A stretch of DNA of 64,000 nucleotides from Marinifilum_A sediminis (GTDB lineage: Bacteria > Bacteroidota > Bacteroidia > Bacteroidales > Marinifilaceae). The stretch spans positions 62,001 to 126,000 of the forward strand of contig CANMCX010000011.1 of assembly GCA_947496465.1 (NCBI GenBank), read 5' to 3'. How positions within the stretch are numbered: the stretch's first letter is position 1; each line of letters starts with the position of its first letter. Both the position numbers and the translations under genes were made by a program. This document shows, piece after piece, positions 43,281 to 50,872 of this stretch. The notes beneath the pieces were generated by a model. It made no database searches. It saw nothing but the letters and a program-made list of their open reading frames with translations, and had not been told where the DNA came from.

Positions 43281-44717
43281 ATGAATACATGGATTGTTTT
43301 TGGAGTAGTTTTTGGCTATTTCGCACTACTTATGCTTGTATCGTGGTTGACATCACGAAATAGCAGTAATGAAACTTTTTTTACAGGAAATCGACGATCG
43401 CCATGGTATTTGGTGGCTTTTGGGATGATTGGAGCATCTTTATCTGGAGTTACTTTTATATCTGTTCCAGGTGAAGTAGGAAATACTGGTTGGAGTTATT
43501 TTCAATTTGTTTTGGGGAACTTAGTTGGTTATTGGGTGGTTGCCAAAGCATTAATTCCACTTTATTATAAACTGAAATTGGTTTCGATTTATGCTTATTT
43601 AAATCAAAGGTTTGGCTTTAGAACTTATAAAACAGGATCTTTTTTCTTTTTGGTATCTCAAACTATTGGTGCTTCATTCCGTTTATTTCTAGTTGCAGGA
43701 GTTTTACAATTGGCTTTTTTTAATGCTTTTAATATCCCTTTTTGGGCTACAGTATTAATTACCATTATCTTGATTTGGTGTTATACCTTTCGTGGAGGAA
43801 TTAAAACCATTGTTTGGACAGATACATTTCAAACATTATTTATGCTGGGATCTGTTATTATCACCATCATTGTGATTGCAAATAGATTAGATTATAGCGC
43901 TATCGATATGATATATAATATTGGGGAGCATGAATATTCAAAAATATTTAGCTGGGATTGGCAATCGCCACGTAATTTCTTTAAGCAATTTTTAGCCGGA
44001 ATAGCTGTTGTTATTGTTATGAATGGTTTGGATCAGAATATGATGCAAAAAAACCTTACCTGTAAGAATACAAAAGAAGCTCAAAAGAATGTGTATTACT
44101 TCAGTTTCTCCTTTGTTCTGGCTAATATCCTGTTTTTATCCTTAGGTGTGTTGTTATACGTTTTCGCACAACAACAAGGAATTTCCTTGCCCACAAAAAG
44201 TGATGATATGTATGCTTTCTTAGCTTTAAATCATTTTGGTTTATTGGCTGGAATTGTATTCCTTTTGGGGATAACTGCTGCCGCATACTCAAGTGCTGAT
44301 TCGGCATTAACAGCCTTGACAACTTCATTTTGTGTTGATTTTTTAGGAGGGGATGTCACGCGAAGAAAGAGACTTTTAATTCACTTGATGTTTTCTGCTA
44401 TCATGTTTTTTGTAATCGTATTGTTTGATATTTTAAATAATGATAGCGTTGTAACAGCAGTCTTTAAGGTTGCCGGGTACACTTATGGACCATTATTAGG
44501 ATTGTTTGCATTTGGAATGGGAAGTAAAAGATTGGTTCGTGACAAATGGGTTCCAGTTGTATGTGTTTTATCTCCTGTCTTAACTTATTTACTCAATTCT
44601 TATTCGGTTGAATTGTTGTGGGGGTATCGATTTGGTTTCGAGCTTCTTATTGCAAATGGATTAATAACTTTTGCAGGATTGTGGATTGTTTCATACTCAT
44701 CAAACGAAAAGAAATAG
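43281..44717 (+). CDS. Sodium:solute symporter (SSS family)
   Basis: Inner-membrane sodium-coupled carrier of 478 residues with about 13 hydrophobic segments. The N-terminus has NETFFTGNRRSPWYLVAFGMIGASLSGVTFISVPG (quoted in part: FFTGNRRSPWYLVAFGMIG), and AAAYSSADSALTALTTSFCVDF carries the Ser/Thr sodium site of this family. Relatives move sugars, sialic acid or amino acids. Next to GHL10, NamZ and AnmK it most likely imports free MurNAc or anhydro-MurNAc, which is inference. It shares a terminator with the convergent serine hydrolase gene. Confidence 0.9.
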   Translation: MNTWIVFGVVFGYFALLMLVSWLTSRNSSNETFFTGNRRSPWYLVAFGMIGASLSGVTFISVPGEVGNTGWSYFQFVLGNLVGYWVVAKALIPLYYKLKLVSIYAYLNQRFGFRTYKTGSFFFLVSQTIGASFRLFLVAGVLQLAFFNAFNIPFWATVLITIILIWCYTFRGGIKTIVWTDTFQTLFMLGSVIITIIVIANRLDYSAIDMIYNIGEHEYSKIFSWDWQSPRNFFKQFLAGIAVVIVMNGLDQNMMQKNLTCKNTKEAQKNVYYFSFSFVLANILFLSLGVLLYVFAQQQGISLPTKSDDMYAFLALNHFGLLAGIVFLLGITAAAYSSADSALTALTTSFCVDFLGGDVTRRKRLLIHLMFSAIMFFVIVLFDILNNDSVVTAVFKVAGYTYGPLLGLFAFGMGSKRLVRDKWVPVVCVLSPVLTYLLNSYSVELLWGYRFGFELLIANGLITFAGLWIVSYSSNEKK

Positions 44718-44745
44718 AAGAGCGTTAAATTTGCTATTAAATAAT

Positions 44746-44778
44746 AAAGGTGGGATCTAAGAATTAGATCCCACCTTT
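44746..44778. terminator. Bidirectional terminator between symporter and serine hydrolase genes
   Basis: Fifteen-base perfect arms AAAGGTGGGATCTAA and TTAGATCCCACCTTT around GAA, with A/T-rich flanks, between two convergent genes. Confidence 0.9.
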
Positions 44779-44815
44779 ATTTTATATTGATTGTAAAATT
44801 ACTTTTTTCGAAATC

Positions 44816-46750
44816 TTAGTTTGCAGTTGAATTCTTTTCCTTAAATACTCGTATTGCATCGTAAATTCCCTGATGAATAGCTGTTCTTATATTCTTCTTG
44901 TAAATCTCTCTGCTTTTTCTGCTTGGGTGAACTCTGTTTGATAGAAAAATGTAAATCAATTGTTCTTTTGGATCTGCCCAAACAAATGTTCCTGTAAAAC
45001 CAGAGTGACCAAAACTTTCTTTACTTGCTCCATAAGCTGGGTAGCATTCTTGAAGAGATAAGGTATCATTTCCAAATAATGGCTTATCAAAGCCTAAGCC
45101 TCTTCTGTTATTATTTTCAGGAAATTGGGTTTTTGTAAACTTTCTCATTGTTTTTTCTGATATATATCTTCTTCCTCCATATTCTCCCATTTGTACATAC
45201 ATTTGAATTAGCTTTGCCAAGTCGTTTGCGGTTGAAAACAAACCAGCATTACCGGATATTCCGCCCATCATTGCACAACCTTCATCATCTACATAACCAT
45301 GAAGTAAGGTGTTTCTGAAATCATTGTCGTACTCCGTGGGTATAATTCTATCTGTAGAGAAGTTTTTGTAAGCATTAAAATCTAAAGTATAAGCTCCTAA
45401 AGGCTTATATAATTCATTCTTTATAAAATCATCGTAGGTATTATTTGTTATATTTTCGATCATTTTTGGGAATAAATAAAAAGACAAACCGGAATACTTG
45501 TAGTGTTTCTCTGGGAGTAATTCAGATTTTTTAATAGCCTTATAAATTTTCTTTCTATAATTCTTATTAAGAAACATGTGTGGAGCTACTTCTACAGGAT
45601 ATTTTCGAGATTGTCTATAACTATAAGTTCGCTTTTTAAATTGATTGGAACTATCTACTGTATTTTTCCAAAAGGCTATCCATGGTTTCAGTTGTGCTTG
45701 GTGTGCCAATACATCTCTAAAAATAATATCTTCTTTATCGGTTCTTTTAAAATCTTTCCAGTACAATGAAAATTTTTCATCCATATTAATTTTACCATTG
45801 TCAGCAAGTTGCATAATAGCTGGTAAGGGGCCTGTGATTTTTGTTACAGAAGCTAAATCATATATATCATTAGGCAATACAGGTAATAGTTTATTATAAG
45901 AGTGATAACCAAAGCATTCATGATAAATTATCTTTCGGTCTTTAGCTACAAGTACTTGACAACCGGGGAATGCGTTAAATTTAAGCCCAACATTCGCAAC
46001 CGAATCAATTGTTTTATGTAAGGTTTCAGAATCAATGCCTGCTACTTCTGGTGATGTATATTGAAATCTAATTTCTCCTTTTGTTATTTTTCCTGATTTT
46101 GCGGGATATTTGCCAAGTTCATGATCAAGAACTCCTTTTGATGAGATTCCACCAAAGATAATTTGAGCTGCTGTTTTCTGTACTTGTTCGGTAGAAGTTT
46201 TCGCAAATAGTAAAGATGATGGATTATTGTTCTCCTTTACTAAGATTTCTGAATTAGGAGTGTTAAACAAAACCGCGATTGTTTCACTTGCTGTGGTAGT
46301 ATTCGATATAAAATTATCAACTAGATCAATTTTGTTATCTGATATGTTTCGAAGGCTAAAAATAACGATATCATTAGATTTTAAATTTATGTCAATCCAA
46401 TCAGTTTTTTTATTTAATGAATCAACGTGAAACTGATAACATTCAATCTTTGTATACTTTTTTAGCATTTGCTGAAAAGGTGAAATTACTTGTGTTGTAT
46501 CTGTATTAATAGATATCGAAACGATTTTATTCTTCTCTAGATTATATATGGGAATTAAGTCATTTCTATTTTCTAATACACAAATCGAATCAGCCATTTT
46601 CTTTGAATTCTGTATTATTAAATCGGCTGTTTTTGTGTGAAGAGATAATTCTATCGGATGAGAATTACAGTTTTTGTGAGATTGTTCTTGTGCTTTTAAG
46701 ACTAACGAACTAAAGCATATTAATACTACAAGTAAATATAGACGTATCAT
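44816..46750 (-). CDS. Serine hydrolase (beta-lactamase fold) with a GH3 C-terminal remnant
   Basis: A 644-residue exported protein. After a signal peptide ending LKAQ, residues about 45-225 match the C-terminal domain of GH3 enzymes (SICVLENRNDLIPI, and the end AAQIIFGGISSKGVLDHELGKYP). No GH3 TIM barrel is present. Residues 235-635 are a class C-like serine hydrolase with S301-V-T-K304, YSGLSFY and the HSGFTGT block. Bacteroidota commonly encode roughly 1000-residue fusions of NagZ-type GH3 and such a hydrolase, so this gene looks like that fusion minus its glycosidase catalytic domain. It may act as a D-Ala carboxypeptidase or amidase on stem peptides. Divergent from anmK. Confidence 0.85.
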   Translation of the reverse strand: MIRLYLLVVLICFSSLVLKAQEQSHKNCNSHPIELSLHTKTADLIIQNSKKMADSICVLENRNDLIPIYNLEKNKIVSISINTDTTQVISPFQQMLKKYTKIECYQFHVDSLNKKTDWIDINLKSNDIVIFSLRNISDNKIDLVDNFISNTTTASETIAVLFNTPNSEILVKENNNPSSLLFAKTSTEQVQKTAAQIIFGGISSKGVLDHELGKYPAKSGKITKGEIRFQYTSPEVAGIDSETLHKTIDSVANVGLKFNAFPGCQVLVAKDRKIIYHECFGYHSYNKLLPVLPNDIYDLASVTKITGPLPAIMQLADNGKINMDEKFSLYWKDFKRTDKEDIIFRDVLAHQAQLKPWIAFWKNTVDSSNQFKKRTYSYRQSRKYPVEVAPHMFLNKNYRKKIYKAIKKSELLPEKHYKYSGLSFYLFPKMIENITNNTYDDFIKNELYKPLGAYTLDFNAYKNFSTDRIIPTEYDNDFRNTLLHGYVDDEGCAMMGGISGNAGLFSTANDLAKLIQMYVQMGEYGGRRYISEKTMRKFTKTQFPENNNRRGLGFDKPLFGNDTLSLQECYPAYGASKESFGHSGFTGTFVWADPKEQLIYIFLSNRVHPSRKSREIYKKNIRTAIHQGIYDAIRVFKEKNSTAN

Positions 46751-46800
46751 AAAATAGTAAATTATTAAAATATGAGGTAAATATAGATATATTCGCCATA

Positions 46801-46812
46801 TTTGTAATACAT
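46801..46812. promoter_or_regulatory. Putative GntR operator near the serine hydrolase start
   Basis: TTTGTAATACAT (ATGTATTACAAA on the other strand), GT-N3-AC core, 51 bases upstream of the serine hydrolase ATG. Confidence 0.5.
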
Positions 46813-46989
46813 CATATCAAAAAAATCATATTCTAGTTTATTCTTGAAATAAGAGTACATTATTAATGTAATAAATTTCAATATATCGGTCAATGTAGTT
46901 GTATTTAGGTGAATAGGTGTAGGTTGTTGAATGGAATAATCTTACAACTAAATATTTTTAATTGTATAGTAATTGGAATTTTATTGTTA

Positions 46990-47009
46990 ATGTATGACAT
47001 GTATGATAT
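46990..47009. promoter_or_regulatory. Tandem putative GntR operators upstream of anmK
   Basis: Two overlapping copies, ATGTATGACAT at 46990-47000 and ATGTATGATAT at 46999-47009. The first is itself palindromic (ATGT-N3-ACAT). They lie 69 bases before anmK. Confidence 0.6.
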
Positions 47010-47077
47010 GTTGTTAGAGTAATACTTAAGATTAAGTGTAAATAAACATGAACTAAAATTACTAAGAATTTGGACAT

Positions 47078-48181
47078 ATGAGTAAGTATATAGGCGTAAT
47101 GTCGGGTACTAGTTTAGATGGTGTTGATGCTGTACTGGTTTCAATTAAGAACGATAATGTTGAGGTTATTAAAAGTGTATCTCATGATTTTCCATCTGAT
47201 TTGGTTAATGACCTTAAGAGATTACTGGAAGAGGGAATTATTTCGCTACAGAAACTTGGAGAAATTAATTACCGCTTGGGTTTGGTTTATGCTAATTGTG
47301 TTAATGATTTAATTTTAAAGGCTGGAATAAATTCTGATGAGGTGACAGCAATAGGTTGTCACGGACAAACTGTATTTCATGATCCAAGAAGTAAGTATCC
47401 TTTCTCGATGCAGCTTGGAGATGGTAATGTGTTAGCTGCAAAGACTGGAGTTGACGCAATTATGGATTTTAGAGGAATGGATATTGCTTTTGGTGGAGAA
47501 GGAGCTCCTTTGACTCCTGCTTTTCATCAAGAATTTTTCAAAGAACAAAATGAGAATAGAGTGATTTTAAATCTTGGTGGAATTGCTAATGTTACAGTTC
47601 TTAACGAAGATAAAATATTAGGATTCGATACAGGTCCAGCGAATTGTTTGATAGATTTATGGATACAGAATGAATTGGGAAAACAGTTTGATAAAAACGG
47701 AGATTGGGCTCGATCTGGTAATATTCATAGTGAATTGTTGACTCATTTTATGAATGAAGATTATTTTAAACTTAAAGCTCCAAAGAGTACAGGCAAGGAA
47801 TTATTCAACCTAGAGTGGATTAAAGAAAAACTAGTCGATTTTCCAAATATTTCCAATAAAGATGTTCAAGCTACAATCACAGAGTTAACTGCCAGATCAA
47901 TTGCAGAAGCTATTCATCTTTATGCTTCTAATATAGATGCAATGTATATATGTGGTGGAGGTGCTTTTAATTTATATCTACGAGAAAGATTAAGTCATTA
48001 TATGCCGAAAATAAAAATATCTACTACTTCGGACCTAGGTATTCCCGAGCAATTGGTTGAAGCTGTTGCATTTGCATGGTTGGCTCATCAAAGAGTTAAT
48101 GAGTTATCTGGTAATTTACCAAGTGTGACCGGATCAGGTAATACCGCCATTCTTGGTTGTGTTTATAAATATATAGGGTAG
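47078..48181 (+). CDS. anmK: Anhydro-N-acetylmuramic acid kinase
   Basis: Phosphorylates and opens 1,6-anhydro-MurNAc to MurNAc-6-phosphate in the cytoplasm, the product then used by MurQ. Length 367 residues is normal. The N-terminal phosphate motif is IGVMSGTSLDGVDAVLV, the sugar site has AIGCHGQTVFHDP and LNLGGIANVT, the catalytic region GFDTGPANCLID, and the C-terminus YICGGGAFNLYLRERL. Its position in the same island as murQ and an AmpG-type permease closes the pathway from anhydro-muropeptides to glycolysis. Confidence 0.96.
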   Translation: MSKYIGVMSGTSLDGVDAVLVSIKNDNVEVIKSVSHDFPSDLVNDLKRLLEEGIISLQKLGEINYRLGLVYANCVNDLILKAGINSDEVTAIGCHGQTVFHDPRSKYPFSMQLGDGNVLAAKTGVDAIMDFRGMDIAFGGEGAPLTPAFHQEFFKEQNENRVILNLGGIANVTVLNEDKILGFDTGPANCLIDLWIQNELGKQFDKNGDWARSGNIHSELLTHFMNEDYFKLKAPKSTGKELFNLEWIKEKLVDFPNISNKDVQATITELTARSIAEAIHLYASNIDAMYICGGGAFNLYLRERLSHYMPKIKISTTSDLGIPEQLVEAVAFAWLAHQRVNELSGNLPSVTGSGNTAILGCVYKYIG

Positions 48182-48421
48182 AGGTCAGTCATATTAGGTA
48201 ATTGCCTTTTTCGATTAAGTAGATCTTAATATGGAGATTTTTGTACTACAAATTTTTACAATCTTATAGTATTTCTATAAATTGTATGTTCCTTCTGTTG
48301 AACTTGACTTTAGTTTTACTATTTGTGTACTGCCTATGTGTAGTTGCCTGTAAGTCGTAATTTGCCATATTTGGGTGTAAATCTGAACAATGCGACATGT
48401 TGTAAAACATGCAATTATGTC

Positions 48422-48451
48422 TTGGCTTTAAGTGTATGTGTTATATTTTTG
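48422..48451 (+). promoter_or_regulatory. Promoter of the NlpC/P60-epimerase-susCD operon
   Basis: TTG at 48422-48424, a 19-base spacer and TATTTTTG at 48444-48451, 37 bases before the first ATG. Confidence 0.65.
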
Positions 48452-48463
48452 GAATCATGTAAG

Positions 48464-48476
48464 ATGTAATACCAAT
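48464..48476. promoter_or_regulatory. Putative GntR operator of the NlpC/P60-susCD operon
   Basis: ATGTAATACCAAT, identical to the 13-mer at 26242. It lies between the -7 box and the start codon, downstream of the expected transcript start, where a repressor would act as a roadblock. Confidence 0.6.
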
Positions 48477-48488
48477 TATTTTAATGCA

Positions 48489-49664
48489 ATGAAACAAATT
48501 TCATTTATAGTACTTTTTTTAATGTGTGTAGCTTGTTCTAATAATTTGGAATTATTACAGCGAGTGGAGCAAATATCAAATGGGCTTAAAAATAAGTTGG
48601 CTCCAGATAGCAGGGAAGCCATATATCAAATAAAGTTCTATTTCGAGAAAAATAATAAGTTAGTGATTAGGGGTGAAACTTCTCTGCCAGATGCGAAAAG
48701 CGCCTTATTGACGGCTGTTAAAGAATTAGGAGTTCAATGTATAGATAGTGTAAGCTTACTACCTGATGAGAAATTGGGAGAAAGAAATTGGGCTCTGATA
48801 AATTTAAGTGTTGTTAATCTTAGAGCAAATCCAAGGCATTCGGCAGAGCTTGTTTCTCAAGCCATAATGGGTACTCCCGTAAAAATCCTTAAGAAAGAAA
48901 ATTCTTGGTATTTAGTTCAAACTCCCGATAAGTACATTGCTTGGGTGGATGCAGCCGCATTAAATCTCAGAAATGAACAGGAGTTGCAAAATTGGAGAGA
49001 ATCTGAAAGAATAATTTTTAAACCATCTTTTGAGGTTGCCTCTAGTGGTAATGGTAAAGAAGTGGTTACTGATATTGTAGCAGGATCTATTCTAGAGATT
49101 GATACAATTATTGGAGGAAATTATTTGTTGAAACTACCTGATGGACGCTCTATTGGATTGGATAAAGAGAAATGTGAGAAGTTTAATGAATGGAAAGTTA
49201 AAAACATTACCGATGTATCCATTTTGACTTTAACAGCTAAGCAATTTATGGGAAGACCTTATTTATGGGGTGGTACTTCTTCGAAGGGAGTGGATTGTAG
49301 TGGTTTTGTAAAGTCAGTTTATTTTATGAATGGTATCATTCTCGCACGTGATGCATCCTTACAGTTCCTTCATGGTCAATCGATTTTACCAAGCCAAGGA
49401 TTTATGGATTTAAGAGAAGGTGATTTGGTGTTTTTCGGTAGAAAGGCTGCAGAAGATGCAAATCAAAAGGTTACTCATGTTGGAATGTATATGAAGGATG
49501 GTGAATTTATTCATTCTGCTGGTCGTGTTAAGATTAATAGTTTCGATCCGAAAGCTTATAATTTCAGTAATTATAGAACTGTAAGTTGGTTGGGAGGACG
49601 AAGAATTTTAAATAGAATTGGCGAGAATGGAATTGTACGTGTAGCAAATCATCCTTGGTATTAA
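48489..49664 (+). CDS. NlpC/P60 murein endopeptidase, lipoprotein with SH3 domains
   Basis: A 391-residue envelope peptidase from ATG 48489, with lipobox LMCVAC (Cys at about residue 16). SH3-like domains (about residues 100-240) include VVNLRANPRHSAELVSQAIMG. The C-terminal NlpC/P60 domain has the catalytic Cys in GVDCSGFVKSVYF (about residue 277) and His in THVGMYMKDGEFIHSAGRV. The three-part layout matches gamma-D-glutamyl-diamino acid endopeptidases that cut between D-Glu and diaminopimelate, giving L-Ala-D-Glu, the substrate of the next gene. Start chosen because upstream codons overlap the operator. Confidence 0.9.
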   Translation: MKQISFIVLFLMCVACSNNLELLQRVEQISNGLKNKLAPDSREAIYQIKFYFEKNNKLVIRGETSLPDAKSALLTAVKELGVQCIDSVSLLPDEKLGERNWALINLSVVNLRANPRHSAELVSQAIMGTPVKILKKENSWYLVQTPDKYIAWVDAAALNLRNEQELQNWRESERIIFKPSFEVASSGNGKEVVTDIVAGSILEIDTIIGGNYLLKLPDGRSIGLDKEKCEKFNEWKVKNITDVSILTLTAKQFMGRPYLWGGTSSKGVDCSGFVKSVYFMNGIILARDASLQFLHGQSILPSQGFMDLREGDLVFFGRKAAEDANQKVTHVGMYMKDGEFIHSAGRVKINSFDPKAYNFSNYRTVSWLGGRRILNRIGENGIVRVANHPWY

Positions 49665-49679
49665 AAGAAATAACTACAA

Positions 49680-50819
49680 ATGAAAATTGATAGAAGGAAA
49701 TTTTTAGGGAATACAGGTTTATTGCTAGGTGCTAGTTGTGTACTTCCATTGAATGGTGGTTGTGGTAATATAAGTGCCAATGAATCTAGCTATAAAGGTA
49801 AAGGATTAAAGTTAAGTTTTGAGCCGTATGATTTGCAGTTGAAACATGTTTTCACTATCGCATCTTTTTCAAGAACAACTACACCAGTTATGCTTGTGAA
49901 AATTGAGTGGGGTGGTGTTATAGGTTATGGTGAGGCTTCTATGCCTCCATATTTGGGCGAATCTCACAAAACTGCTACTAAATTTTTAAAAAGTCTTAAG
50001 CTAAATCAATTTCATGATCCATTTCGATTGAATGAAATTCTATCATATGTTGATGGTGTTGCAAGTGGTAATTGCGCGGCTAAGGCATCGGTTGATATTG
50101 CTCTTCATGATTTGATTGGAAAATTAATGGAGAAGCCATGGTTTAAAATATGGGGCTACAATAAAGAGGATACACCTGTTACAACTTTTACAATTGGCAT
50201 TGATAAACCAGATGTTGTTGTTGAAAAAGTTAAGGAAGCTGTACCCTATAAAATGCTTAAGGTTAAAATTGGTAGAGGTAATGATGAGGAAATGATTAAA
50301 ACAATTAGAACCGTTACCAAAATTCCTTTATGTGTTGATGTGAATCAAGGGTGGAAAGATAAACAGGAAGCCTTAGATAAAATTCATTGGTTGAAGGAAC
50401 AAGGTGTTGTATTTGTTGAACAACCAATGGATAAATATGATTTAGATACCATGGCTTGGTTGACACAGCATAGTCCTCTTCCAACTATTGCAGATGAAGG
50501 TATTCAGCGTTTAGCCGATATACCAAAATTGAGTGGAGCTTATTCAGGTATCAATATTAAGCTAATGAAATGTACAGGTATGCGTGAGGCGCATAAAATG
50601 ATGAATTTGGCTCGATCATTAGATATGAAAGTAATGATAGGTTGTATGACCGAGACTTCGGTTGGAGTTAGTGCAGCAGCTCAACTTTCTCCTATGGTTG
50701 ATTGGGCAGATCTGGATGGAAATTTATTAATATCGAATGACCCATTTAAAGGTGTAACAGTTAAGGAAGGTAAAGTAATATTACCGGATCAATCTGGAAT
50801 AGGAGTAATTAAATTATAA
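49680..50819 (+). CDS. L-Ala-D/L-Glu epimerase, Tat-exported
   Basis: Enolase-superfamily dipeptide epimerase of 379 residues converting L-Ala-D-Glu to L-Ala-L-Glu. The two Lys bases are in MLKVKIG (about residue 200, K-x-K) and INIKLMKCTG, and the metal ligands in CVDVNQGW, FVEQPM and TIADEGI. The N-terminus MKIDRRKFLGNTGLLLGASC has a twin-arginine motif and possible lipobox, so it is exported folded to the periplasm, unlike E. coli YcjG, which is cytoplasmic. It starts 15 bases after the NlpC/P60 gene, which would supply its dipeptide. Confidence 0.9.
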   Translation: MKIDRRKFLGNTGLLLGASCVLPLNGGCGNISANESSYKGKGLKLSFEPYDLQLKHVFTIASFSRTTTPVMLVKIEWGGVIGYGEASMPPYLGESHKTATKFLKSLKLNQFHDPFRLNEILSYVDGVASGNCAAKASVDIALHDLIGKLMEKPWFKIWGYNKEDTPVTTFTIGIDKPDVVVEKVKEAVPYKMLKVKIGRGNDEEMIKTIRTVTKIPLCVDVNQGWKDKQEALDKIHWLKEQGVVFVEQPMDKYDLDTMAWLTQHSPLPTIADEGIQRLADIPKLSGAYSGINIKLMKCTGMREAHKMMNLARSLDMKVMIGCMTETSVGVSAAAQLSPMVDWADLDGNLLISNDPFKGVTVKEGKVILPDQSGIGVIKL

Positions 50820-50824
50820 TTTGG

Positions 50825-50872
50825 AATCTAAATTTAACACTATATAATTTGCTAATCTAAATTTAATACTAT
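50825..50872. repeat. Direct repeat in front of susC
   Basis: Two 19-base copies, AATCTAAATTTAACACTAT (50825-50843) and AATCTAAATTTAATACTAT (50854-50872), 18 of 19 identical and offset by 29 bases. The second ends inside the susC start codon. Confidence 0.8.

Larger units (their letters stand above)
46751..47077. other. Divergent intergenic region between the serine hydrolase and anmK
   Basis: A 327-base AT-rich spacer containing operator-like sites at 46801-46812 and 46990-47009 and no gene. I do not see a complete promoter match for either direction. Confidence 0.55.
48182..48488. other. Intergenic region between anmK and the NlpC/P60 operon
   Basis: No gene is seen. It contains a palindrome TTTGT-ACT-ACAAA (48240-48252) with the same GT-N3-AC core, an inverted repeat CATGTT-GTAA-AACATG (48396-48411), a promoter (48422-48451) and the operator-like site 48464-48476. 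No intrinsic terminator for anmK is evident. Confidence 0.55.
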
